From positions 12,671,433-12,735,432 of the forward strand of contig NC_081140.1 of the NCBI RefSeq assembly GCF_958295425.1: a stretch of DNA of 64,000 nucleotides, in the 5' to 3' direction. Shown here one piece after another: positions 1 to 11,800 of the stretch. The notes under the pieces are model-generated. The model searched no databases. It was not told where the DNA came from and saw only the letters and a list, made by a program, of their open reading frames with translations. The translations under genes and the position numbers were made by a program. The stretch comes from Solea solea. Lineage: Eukaryota; Chordata; Actinopteri; Pleuronectiformes; Soleidae. Each line of letters begins with the position of its first letter. Positions within the stretch are counted from its first letter, which is position 1.

Positions 1-60
1 CATTTTCAGCAGTCAAGACCTTTAACACCAACCGAATTAGGCAAAGGGAAGAAGGGTATT

Positions 61-119
61 TATTCATTCATGCATTCATGCATTCATTCATTCATTCATT
101 CATTCATGCATTCATTCAT
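61..119. repeat. ATTC tetranucleotide microsatellite
   Basis: The unit ATTC is repeated with occasional ATGC interruptions. It is a simple repeat with no sign of function. Confidence 0.85.
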
Positions 120-476
120 AGAGAGAGAGGGTACCTCATGATACAATACACGATACATGGTCCACGATACAATGATTGTGTGATAATCAATATATTGTTA
201 TTGCACGTGGAAGGACGACGATATATCACCAACTGGATATTTTCACCCACTCTTAAGTGTACACGGTTAAGGTTTCATGATTCACAGCTCATCACGTCGG
301 GTGGAAGAAGTGTGGGAAACACTCTGGCTCTCTCCCTCTCTGCCAAATGCCCTCTGTGCTGACTTGGACCTGAGGTAAATATTTGCAGGGTGGGTTGTTC
401 TGCTCGTACACACACTGGGCAGATGACTCCCGCTGTCGGGGTTCAAAGTTTAGTCTGCACGTGGCCAGAGTTTGCA

Positions 477-477
<1 letters not shown>

Positions 478-510
<33 letters not shown>
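478..510. repeat. (CTG)11 trinucleotide repeat
   Basis: Eleven uninterrupted CTG units are present. On the minus strand they could be read as a glutamine run, but the surrounding frame shows no conserved protein and no splice context, so I treat the tract as non-coding. Confidence 0.85.
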
Positions 511-511
<1 letters not shown>

Positions 512-1221
512 ATAAAACCAAGGCAAACAATCTAAAAACTTGCATCCAGACACGTTAGATGAAGTACACGTGTCCCGAGCTGACCTCCTGTTGTTCAGTC
601 ACTTGTCTTGTCAAACCACACCCAACCGACATCCCAAATAAAAACACATACAAAGTGAATCATTTACCATTTGTGACCCACTGCTGAGCAGAAAGTGCAG
701 GTTCTTCTGGTAAAGTATTGTAGTATTGATGGTTTTTAGGTTTAACAGGGATTAGTTTAACCATTGATGTTTGACAAAGGGAGGACACACTGGCTGCTGA
801 CCGGATACTCACGGTGAACTCTCTCTCCAACTCACTCGCCACAATAAAAACAACAGGCCACACTCTACGGGAGAAAAACACGCTATAGATTTGACTAGAT
901 CTACTCCAGTCAAAATTAAATGAATTGTTTCCACATTACACACCACAGTATACTGGTAAGTGATAAATCACCTCACAGTCATATGACTAACTGTATTAAA
1001 GTGGCTATAATTGATTTAGTCTGACGGTGGAGACCAAAAACAAAGTGTGAACATGAAAGTGAACCAAAAATGATGAATGCTGGACTTCGCCATGTGACTA
1101 GAGACAACTCCAAATGACTGGTAATGTTGATAAATGATACCTTGGAATATTTTCTTTATATAATGGCTCAAATATGAACTTGTATTACTGTAAAACGTCT
1201 GCCTCAAAACACATCGAATAT

Positions 1222-1307
1222 TAGGTAGGTAGGTAGGTAGGTAGGTAGGTAGGTAGGTAGGTAGGTAGGTAGGTAGGTAGGTAGATAGGTAGATAGATAG
1301 ATAGATA
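1222..1307. repeat. GTAG / GATA tetranucleotide microsatellite
   Basis: About 17 units of GTAG pass into a short run of GATA units near 1283-1307. The tract is likely length-polymorphic. Confidence 0.9.
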
Positions 1308-2170
1308 ATGAAGTCATTGGTTCCTTTGACCTCAGCAGGGAGTCAGAGGTTGGTGATGAATGTGTGTCTCAGCTGTTTCAAAGCGTAGGATTCACCGCAT
1401 GAGTCATAAACAATCTTCACATGTTTCCTGAGTTCAGAAAGAAGCAGCAAACATCTCAAAGTTAATATTGGCCTTATCATGGCTCAGCTATCTCAACTCA
1501 TTCTTTCAAGCTCAAGAGACCAGTCCTCCACAGAGCCACACGATCTACGTCATGATCGGAGTTCATCCGGAGTTCATTCAAATCACACATAGATCACTTC
1601 AGTGCGCGATGGTGTTCACTTTGGGGTTTGGCTGCAAATTAACAAAACCCTCAGCCAACCAAGGAACGGGAATACTGAATATCATCAAAACCAAAAGGAA
1701 ATCTCTGCAACAGTTCCAATAATTGACCAAAAACACAATGATACAGTTTGGTAAAGTATGATTCAAAATGCAGCCAACGAGAATGAAAACTAACAAAGTG
1801 AAAGATCATTTTCCATTTATTGAAGTGTCACTAATGACATGCTGTGTTTGCACTGGCTTTTCTCGGGTGTGACCTTTACTCTGATCCGTCTTGGCCTCGA
1901 CACCTGTTGCCAACGTACAGATGGCTCACAGACTGTCAGCACCTCGCCGTTACATATTTCAGAGGATCTTGCTGTCCTCCTTGTTCTCTCCTCTGCTCCA
2001 TACATCACACACACTCACACACACACACACACTCCGTGCCGACTTTTTTAGATGGTGGGAATCATCACTACCTGCTGAAACACCGTTTTTCATACACAGA
2101 AAACAACTTTAACTGAGTGTGGAGTAGTGGAATGAAATGATTGATTTGTTGCACAAACAACCTTGAAAAA

Positions 2171-2252
2171 CTGTAATGTTGGAGGTGTGTTGGAGTGGGG
2201 ACACATGAAGGGCAGTGGGTCCCGAGGACCAGAATTGAGAAACACTACACTA
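2171..2252. mobile_element. End fragment of a hAT-like non-autonomous element
   Basis: The segment reads into GGCAGTGGGTCCCGAGGACC and then a GAGAAACACT end. This matches the right terminus of the more complete copy at 2502-2975. Only one end is present, so the copy is truncated. Confidence 0.6.
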
Positions 2253-2501
2253 CACCAACCGTGTGGTACTTTATTATGCTGACGTCCTGTTCACAGCCCT
2301 CAAAAGTGTCCAGGATCAGTTGAGGATGCACCTTACAGTGAAGACAGATATTATCATGGAATTACATCCATCCTTAAGTGGAGGATAACGATTGTAGATG
2401 ATTGAAAATAATCCAAGTGGATGAATAATTCACTTTTTCACTATTTCTTTTCTGCAATATTTTTGTTTGTGATAAAATGTCTCAGCTACTTGAGCGTCTC
2501 T

Positions 2502-2975
2502 ATCAGTGTTTCTCAATCCCGGTCCTCGGGACCCACTGCCCTGCATGTTTTCAATGTTTAATCAATAATCTTTATTTAACCTTTATTTTACCAGGAAAAG
2601 ACTCATTGACAAGAGTGTCCTGGCTACGACAGGCAGCAGCATAGTCATACATACACACAAACAAAAGGTGGACACAAACATTATAATCACTTAGCATCCA
2701 AAACTGCAAACATTTCAAGGTAAGCTACAATAATAATAAAAAACCAGTCCCAGTATTATTTCAGTTAATGTAGTTAAAAGGTAAGAAAGTAAACCTAAGA
2801 TTGCCTTGTAAATGAGAACATGTCCACGCTCCAACACACCTGATTCAAATGAACGGGTCGTTAGCAGGCTTCTGCAGTTGACGAGCGGATCATTTGAATC
2901 AGGTGTGTTGGAGCAGGGAAACACCACAAACATGCTGGGCAGTGGGTCCATGAGGACCAGGATTGAGAGACACTG
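2502..2975. mobile_element. hAT-like MITE interrupted by another repeat
   Basis: The left end (CAGTGTTTCTCAATCC, then GGTCCTCGGGACCCACTGCC) and the right end near 2929-2975 are inverted copies, giving terminal inverted repeats of about 45 bp. The flanks GTCTCTAT and TTCTCTGT agree at 6 of 8 positions, as expected for an old 8-bp hAT target duplication. Inside, near 2823-2910, a second inverted pair (CTCCAACACACCTGATTCAA and its complement) marks the original body. About 2555-2820 is unrelated repeat DNA inserted into the element, beginning with TTTATTTAACC and an ACCAGGAAAAG motif. Confidence 0.6.
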
Positions 2976-3212
2976 TTCTCTGTGAAGACGCAGACGTTTC
3001 TGAGGAAAGAGACAACACCAGAGGGGAATGGAAAACGTTTGATATTTTTATTAAAAAGTAAAATTAGACATCAGTCAGTGGTCATGATTAGCCCGTCATC
3101 CTCCCTGTTCATAGATTTACAGATGGCAGTGATGTCTGTCTCTCTGACCCGGGAGTGCTCCGTCAACGCAACACAAACAAAACAGGGAGAACTACGGTCT
3201 TCGACTATAGCC

Positions 3213-5078
3213 TTTATTGGAAATTCTTTACATGTAAATCCTCCAAACCTGCCCGACCCCCAGCTTTAGAGACTATAAATATATATATATAAAAAAGGTG
3301 TAAAAGACTTTTGCAGTTCCTCCAAGGATTAAGAAAAATCACTTACAGTCAGGTCTCATTTTGAGAGGGGCAGTCAATGTTTGCTTGTTCTTTGCGATGT
3401 TGAACAATCATAACAGTGAACGCAACAACTGCTAAGCACGTCAGGAACAAAGCCAAACTTAAAAACAAAAAAGGGGAGGGGGGGGGCAAATGAAATCAGG
3501 AGATCAGTGACATTTTGATGATAACAGCACTAACTAAACACAGGAGAGCAGAACAGCACAGCACAGAAGAGACAGAAGAGGGAGAAACCGACCACTGCCT
3601 TGTCAGTGCGATGGAAACCTGACTGCAGACAAAAGGTTTTGTTTCGGTGACTGCTGCCGTGTTTGCTGCAGCCCATTCTTCACTTACTACAAAACAAGTG
3701 GCAGAGCCGTAAACACACCGGGTCAACTGCTTCAGTGGACAGTGTGAGCACAAGACAGTGGCAGTCGTGTGTCCCAGCCGTCCAGCAAACACAGCAGTAT
3801 TACTGTAGTGTTTGGATAAAAGCTCAAGAAGAGCACCACCTAGTGACCAGACGAGGAATCCCTGCAGTTCCCTCCGAGGAGTCACTGTCACTAACTCCTC
3901 ATTAAAGGAATGACGGAGGACATTAGGCGCTGGTTACAAAAATGTACAAGTGAGCGACGGTTTGTTCTCGAGAGTCCTGCTTAATCCTGAACAATTTAAC
4001 TAAGGTGTTATTAACAAGTCATCATTTACAATTCCAAATAAAATGTGCAAAAAAATATCAAATATTCAAAAGAATGCCCGTTTTTTTTTTTTTTCCTTAA
4101 CAAAACATCACATTTGTTGTTTTAAACACTGTTTACAAATGTTTATGCACATCATTGTAATAACGTGTTGTCCTGCAGCTGCTGGCTTTATAGGTGCACT
4201 GTACACAGGGAGGAGTGCAAACTGACGGAGCATTGAGGTACCGGTTCTTTTTAAAGTGGCAGGGCACTACTGAGGAGGAAAGGCTGGTCAACTCTACACG
4301 CCAACAATGAGAGAACGAGTCAGGTCCCTCGTTTTGGAAAAAGAAATAAAAAGAAATCTTGGCACCAAGAGCTGGGATGAAAGTTTTTTTGTTTGTTTTT
4401 TTTTTCTTTTTTTGTATTTAAGAGATGCAACTACACATGTGATCGTCAACCCAGCATCCGACTAGAAAACGACTATTACAACGAGTAAAACCATGTTTAC
4501 CTCTACATTTGACAAAAGATAAACGTGGCGGCGACAATATGATTTGTAGAAAGAGCAATTTACTGGTGACAATCGGCCATCGTGCCGTTTCTAAGCAGAG
4601 AGGAGACTTCCACCACCTCTGCGACTTGTAACTGAGATATGACTGGGACAAAGATCGTACAGCTGGATTTACTGAGATTCTGAAACACTCCAGTGAAGTA
4701 CGACTATGAATCAAGACCGACATCCGATGACACTGTCCTGGTGTATGAGAGGTGGGGGGGAACAGAGGTTGGAATTTAAAATTGAATCAGAGTTTTAAGA
4801 GCTATAGGGACATCCCCACCTTGGCTGAGCAAAAACATCACCAATACTAAACATTACAAATATAAATCAGTTTTACTGTCTCTTTTTTTTCTTCTCTCAA
4901 AATAAAAATTCAATGACACAAAAAAAAGTCCTTCTGAGAATTGAGTTTTGCTGCCTGTGGGAGGAGGAGAGGTTTGGGTGGAGGTGTCTTTATCTTTTTC
5001 ATTTTTAAAAGGAGGAGTGGGACAGATTATTTTTTAAAGCAATAAGAAAAAAAAAGAAAGAAAGAAGCACCCTGGACT
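3213..5078 (-). other. baz1b: baz1b 3' untranslated region (inferred)
   Basis: The interval runs from the baz1b stop codon at 5079-5081 to the first canonical AATAAA on the minus strand (plus-strand TTTATT at 3213-3218). The interval has no competing gene. The exact cleavage site is not visible and the 3' UTR extent is an inference. Confidence 0.5.
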
Positions 5079-8000
5079 TCATGAGCGTTTTAGTCGCTTG
5101 GAATGTCGCTGCTGGCTGGACCGGTCATCGTCACTAGTCGCCCCTTTAGCATTGCCCCGGCTTCCCCGATGACGAGTTCTCCGTGTGTCCCGCTCGCCAT
5201 CGCTGTCCTGCTCCCTGTAATCTTTCTTTCCTGAGGTGGCAGAGGTCCGCTTACTTCTCCTCTTGCCTTCATCCTCCTCATCTTCCTCCTCACTCTCACT
5301 ATCTTCGTCCCTCTGTCCTCGACCATGTGTGGGTTTCTTGGTGATGGACTTGCCGTTCTGCATCTTCTTCTTTGGCTCCTCCTCATCCTCCTCCTCTTCT
5401 TCTTCTTCTTCGTCCTCCTCCTCCTCTGATGATGACGCAGGAGTTTGGCTGATGCGTTTGCGCGAACGCCGGCGGAGGTAGCTGAGGCCAGGCAGCAGCT
5501 TTTGGAGCAGCTCGGTGAAGGTCTGCTCGGTCTTGACCATACAGGAGAGCACGGTGCTGCCTTGCTGGTTGTACTCCTCTGCATTGTGGAAGACCAGTTT
5601 CACGTCTTCCAGGAAGTCTTGGGCGTGACGATACTGGCCGAACTTCCCCAGCATTGTCTGGAAATCCATGGGCTGAGAGATTATATCCAAATAATCCTCT
5701 GCTTCTTCTGTGGAAACGGGCTCCCTAAAAAAAGAGCAGCAGGGTTTCAGGATCACAGTGAATCAGGATATCGACACAGAATGTGTGAAACAGAAAACTC
5801 TTTAATTATTTTGAGGTGCACAGACACTGACTTTGTCAACAGATCTCCTCAAATCAACAATCGCGAGATGGTTACTGCGCTACGATACGAACGACTACAT
5901 ATTTTAGTTCAACTCGATGCATTTTAATATTGTACATCTTGAATGCCTCAAAATGATAAACATTGATCCCAAATTAAAATCCTGTCAACCTAAATGATCA
6001 ATTTTGATTTCACCATGAAAACCTTCATCTTATTATGTACTAAATACTAAATCCTCAGAACCACAAAACTGTTCACAAACTGAAGGACTTTATTGTGAGA
6101 TCCCATTCTGGTCCATACACAAGCACGAATTAAGCAAATGTTGTTGTGTACAAACCACACTACATATTGTATGGTTCCTCCGGCATTAAATTGGGACCTG
6201 GTTGACAAATGATACGACTACATAGTGTATCATTTGTACAGTTTATTTGTTGCTCACCTGAAAGGCCAACTGTAACGAAACTTCATCAGTTTCTTGAGGA
6301 TTTCCTCACACCTCTCCAACTCCAGCGCTTGTCTGCGTACTCCTGTTTGGGAACTCTGTCGCACCTGTAGAAACCACACGAACAAACAGATTAAAACGAA
6401 GTATACAAAACGAGTGCTGAGAGGTATATCGGTTCATACCGAAAACTGTTATTTTTTAATTCTGTTTTTAATAAGCAGTAAAACCCTTTTCACTGCGGCA
6501 CCACCCAAACTGATGCTGAGGGCTAAGCTGAAGTTGTAACTGTGGGACTAAAAACAGAGTACCATAAAAGGACAGGTTGGACCCTGAAGGTTCCTAAACT
6601 GAAATGGGAGAACAGGACGACAAAGACAAATTTGTGTTGTTTGGAAGGCTTTTTTTGGTGCGCACACTCAATTGCACCGCTCCCTCTTTGACAAGATAAT
6701 GTGTCCTCGTAGCTTCTTACCAGTTCTTCAATGTCCACAGGGCTGTTGGGGCCAGTCTTCTGTTTACTGCTCTGATTACAGGACGACGACTGGGCCTTGG
6801 TTTTACTTTTAGAACTTTTCTGCCGAGACGAAGACTGCTTATTCTTCTTCCTCGGTCTCACTGTAGGGAAATAAGGGATAATCATGACAACAAGAAAAAT
6901 AAAAGTAGAAAAGTAGTAGTAGAAAAAAAGTCCATCTGAATCCAGATTGCCCAGCTTACAGCAACAGAAAACAAATTAAGAGCATGTGTGTTTAAATTGA
7001 CCCCCTAAAGGCTTTTTTTCTGTTGTTCTCATAGCAAGTGGGACAGTTCTGAATGGAAATATTATAACTTGATTAACAGGCTGCAGGACGTTTCTCGTGC
7101 TGGCACCAGCGACTTGATGACTGGAGTGATACGGTCTCTTACAAATGAGAAAATCTCTTCTGGGTTGAACTGCCATCTTCACTAAACCTCTTACTGGTCC
7201 ACTGGCTGACCTTATCACACATTCAGGCCTGAGCTGATAGAAGAGATCATCCTGCCACATACTCTAAGTGAAGTCAGTGTGAGATGAGGCTTCAAAGCAA
7301 GGTCTAGACATGAGTGGTGCTACAGGACAACACACAGACAAAAGATGTTGGACATCCCCCATCAGCATTCCTCTCATTCCTTACCTTTGTTTCCCAAAGC
7401 TAAGTCAAGTTCTAAAATCTGCAACACAGTTCATTGCTTCCGTACTGTACTTTTTTAAAAAGACAGGTGGGATGCACTTCAAAAAGATGTGAACTAACAA
7501 CAACCCATCTTTTAACTGATGTGGAAATGTTTAAGAAGAACTAAGATGTTTGAAGTTAAGAGAGCTGTAAAACCTGGATTCAGTTTTCTCATCTTGATAC
7601 TCACAGCTGTGACCCATGGCTTTGTAGTCATTCTCCTCCTCGTCCTCATCATCTTCATCTGAGTCCTCCTCTTCAGACTCCTCCTCGTCCTCTTCTTCAT
7701 CTGTATCTTGTTTGTAGTTCCTATGATAGAAAGGTTTCATTCATGAATAATAAGGTTGAATTGAAAGAATCCATGGGAAAAAAAACTGTCTCTATGGTTA
7801 ACACACTTGTATGGAGGAGTAAATGGCGTGCGGGACAGATTGTTACCTTGAGCGAGAGCCACGTCTGGCCACAGTTGGCTGACAGGCCGGACAGAGCCAT
7901 TCTCCATCAGGGATGCGGTACAGGGCCGGCCGCAGACAGAACAGGTGGAAGGCCTTGTTACACTCATCACAGAGTATAAGCTTCTCATCGTCACCTGGAA

Positions 8001-8859
8001 GATGTCAGTACAATTTTAAAGACCGAGCTACAACAGTTTTTTTTTATTCATACATTCCTGCATTTTGTTCTTGCTTTTCCTGGTCTTTCCTTCCCTGATA
8101 AGGACACTTTGTGTATGCTGCTGGGCAAGTTAATGAGTTGCAATTGTCATCTTATCACTACCGGTTCACCTGTTGGAGTGCGGAGCTGCTGATTCTTTAT
8201 GTAGACCTGCCTGACACTACTTGTCTTTTGTGCTTTGAGCCTGTTGCTCTGTCTGGTTCTGGGCCTACTCTCCTGCAGCTTCAGCACGCATGGACTTTGC
8301 CTGAGCACTGGACAGGGAGCAGAAGATTGGATGGGTAGTGCTTGAAAGATTCACTCAAACAGGACAGAGTGACCAAGATTATATGAAACAACATAAAAAT
8401 CAATTAGAATAGACATCAGAAAAAAATAATGACAGAAAGCATATTTCATCAGACTGGATGTGTTGCTCTCATTCTGCTGATGTCTCTGATTTATCCCGTA
8501 ACCTTTTGCGGGATAAACGTTTTTTTTAAACTTTAATGAATTAGGAGGACAATAGAAACCTTCCCCTGTTCATAAAGGCATAATAAAGTCTTTGGCTGTG
8601 TGGATGCAGGTTTCTGACTCTAAGAGACGACAGTAGAGATCGATCCTCACCTTTCCTGCGACAGACTTTGCAGCGAGCATTCTCAGCAGACATGTCCCAC
8701 TTTATGCAAGCGTCCAGCATTCCCAGCAGCACATGCATGCGGGAAAACGACTGCGCCTCTCTGATCGAGGTCTTCCACTTCTCTACTGCTGTGGCTACCT
8801 AAAAGAATAGGTTCAACAAAACAGAGTTTAACACACAATATTCATGCAGTTGCATGATA

Positions 8860-8894
<35 letters not shown>

Positions 8895-11800
8895 CATTAC
8901 ATACTCATCACTTATTTGTGATGTGCAAACTTTATTCAAACAGCCATAACACATTTTTTGATAAACTCTTACCCTTGCCTCCTCGGCCAGTTTCTTCTCA
9001 TCATCAACCTCCTCAGTCTTGCTGCTTTCTTCCCCTCCTTGCTTTTTCCTCTTTTTCTGCTTTGGAGCCATGAATCCCTGCAGGAACTTCTTGATTACGG
9101 AGGCCTGAATAGTGATGATATACTCACCAAAGTCTTTCAAGCTCTCAGTGTCTTTCAACTATGCAGAGAAAATGAAATGATCAGTTATGGAGTACAGTCG
9201 ACACATGTACACCATGAAAAAGACAGATGTGTGTATAGTACTAATTTTACACAAATCAATTACCTGATCTTCGATGTTGACATCGTCGTCCAAGTATCCC
9301 AGCCCTCCCTTCTGGAGCCTTGAGGCAACCTCCTGGATGTCACTGCGCAGGTACTTGAGCAGCTCTTCCTGGCCATCACAGGTTCTGAGTGCCAATTTGC
9401 CCTTACGGGTCATATGGATGGAGTGGAGGATGTCCTGATATCTAGAACAGAGAAGGGAAAGCTTTATTCTTCACACTGTTTATGGAAAAACTGCTATATT
9501 TTTATTTTCCAATATTGCACAATGTATGTCCCATAGAGAGAAGAATAAAATGTACCTGTTCTGTACCCTTTTCTTCAGTTCACTTTCTCTGACCCCCTGA
9601 GAATGAAGACTTTCCACGAGTTGGTCCAACTCAGCTGGGTTGTCACATACGAACCTGGTTCAAAAGGCATCAAAGTTAGAATATTGAGGTGGTGGTATTC
9701 AAAAGAAAAATGGAACCAATTGAACGAGAAAAGAAGCAAAGCTCTTACCACAGATTCTGTCCCTGTTTGGGAAAAGTGGTTTCTATACAGACGTCTGCTG
9801 CTGCTCCCTGCTGGCCTCCATCACCAATAGCACCATCTATGCTACCATCATCCTTTTCAGCTCCTAGAACAAAAAACAATTTATCATATTACCAAATCAT
9901 TTAAATTTGAACCCACAAAATGCTAATATTTTATTTTTAACTACATTACCTTTTACCAAGGCAATTACACCTTGTGAGAGAGGAGTTGCGGCTACATCAC
10001 CCCCCTCCTCCTCTTCCTCCTCGTCTTCCTCCTCCCCAGGCTCAGGTTTATCTTCGGGCGGAGGAGTGAAGTTGTACTCGATGGCTTCATGCACCCAGCC
10101 TTTTTCAATGTACAGACCCGGGACAACATCAGAGAAAAGCCAGTATCTGAGAGAGAGAAAAGCACAACCAACTGTTAGTATACAAGGGTTGTTAGCTTTT
10201 GTCTACATTCAGTATATATGTATATATGTATGTATATACATATACTGTAATACTTTTTTTTTTTTTTTTTTTTACTGTGTATGCGATCACCTGTTATGAT
10301 TTCTGTCAGTGCCCAGTGGGGTCCGGCGCATGACTAGTTTCATTTTGGTGATTCCATCTTGGAAGTTTCTCTCTGCATTAACCCTCTGTTTACGCATCCG
10401 CTCCTCTTCGGCCTCCTTTTCCATACGCTCTGGGGTGGAAGTAGCAACAGTAAGGTATACTTATATAAAATCAGAATTGTTTAATGATTGTCTGCAAGGT
10501 GTTTCTCTCAGTGACAGAAATGACCAAGATCTCAGGAGCAGGAAACAAGATCAAATTTGTCTCACTTTAAAAAAAACACTTGTACAGTTAAACAGTTGTA
10601 CAAGTGTACAACTGCTTGAAAGAAAAAAAACCAAAGCTCAAACCATTATGAAGTTTACCTTTATTCTGCCGGTCCATCTCTTCCTTCTCTTTCTTGGCTT
10701 GCATGGACATCAGCCGCCGGCTCTTTACTGTGCTGATCATGTCCTCTGGCTCTGGCTCGGGTTCTGGCTCTGGCTCTACCTTGACTTCCTTTTTGACCTC
10801 CTTCTTAACACCACCCTCTTTTTTCTTTTCACCTTAGAGACAAAAAGAAAAAAGTGATTACAATAGAAGACTAATGACAGGCAGAATGGTTCTAGTCTGA
10901 GAGATCTGATTGAATTAATTTTGAATGCATTTTATTATGTTCTACTATAACAACTAGGTTTTTAATGACAATATTAAGTCTTCTCGTTCATTGCATTTAC
11001 CTTCCATCTCCTTTCGCTTCTTCTTCTCAGCCTTCTTGCGCTCGTTGACTTCTTTCAACATTGCCACACGCTCCTTCCACAGTTCGGCCGACCGCTGCTT
11101 CATTGCGTCAACGTGATCTTCCACTGAATAGGTCATGAGGATGCGGTGGCACAGTGCCACCAGCAGTGTGACCTTCTCTTCGGCACTCAGGTCAAACACT
11201 TCGACGGTCTCAAGCTTCTCCAGGAACTCACTGGTTACCACATCATCAAAACTGCTTATTGGCCCAGAGGCCTCTGAGCCCTGGCCACTCTCCTCATCAT
11301 GAGCATCAAACGGGCGCAGACACAACCGGGCCAACTCTGACGCAGAGTGCATGGTGAGAGGGATCTCAGATAAGGGCATGTCCAGCTCGCTGTAGCCTTC
11401 TGCCAGCTCATCCTGCAGCAGGGTTTGGAGCAGCACCACCAGCACACGGTTCAGGTAGAGGAAACCGGACCGTTCTCCAACCAGTGCTTCCATCAGAGCC
11501 ACTGCAGTAATTGGATATTGATCCTCTGGCATCAGTAGACCTGCATAGCAGTGAAGGAAGTCCACAACCATGGCCACATCGCCAAACAGAGTGTTGGGCA
11601 AACCCTCAGGCATGTCTACAAGCTTGAATGTGGGTATGGTCTTGCCACCGTCGATCTCCTGGTCTTCGTATCTACGCAATTGTTCGAGACGAACCTGCAT
11701 CTGCTTCTCGCGTCTCTCCTTGGCCTTCTCTAGATGTTTCTCTTTGATCTCCTTACGCCGCTTCTCTATCTCTTCTTTCCTTTCCTCTTCGGTCATGGCT

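Larger units (their letters stand above)
1..2170. other. Intergenic DNA without a recognisable gene
   Basis: No coding exon with conserved sequence or splice signals could be recognised on either strand. The stretch holds three simple repeats, listed separately: an ATTC-type tract near 61-119, a CTG tract at 478-510 and a GTAG/GATA tract at 1222-1307. A short CA-rich run lies near 2005-2034. The open frames here are short and appear accidental. Confidence 0.7.

Noticed and set aside
292..513. Minus-strand open frame starting with a run of glutamines
   Set aside because: The run is a CTG microsatellite. The rest of the frame has no familiar domain and no splice context.
5236..5481. Plus-strand open frame rich in serine
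   Set aside because: It is the reverse strand of the acidic-coding GAG/GAA tract in the last baz1b exon.
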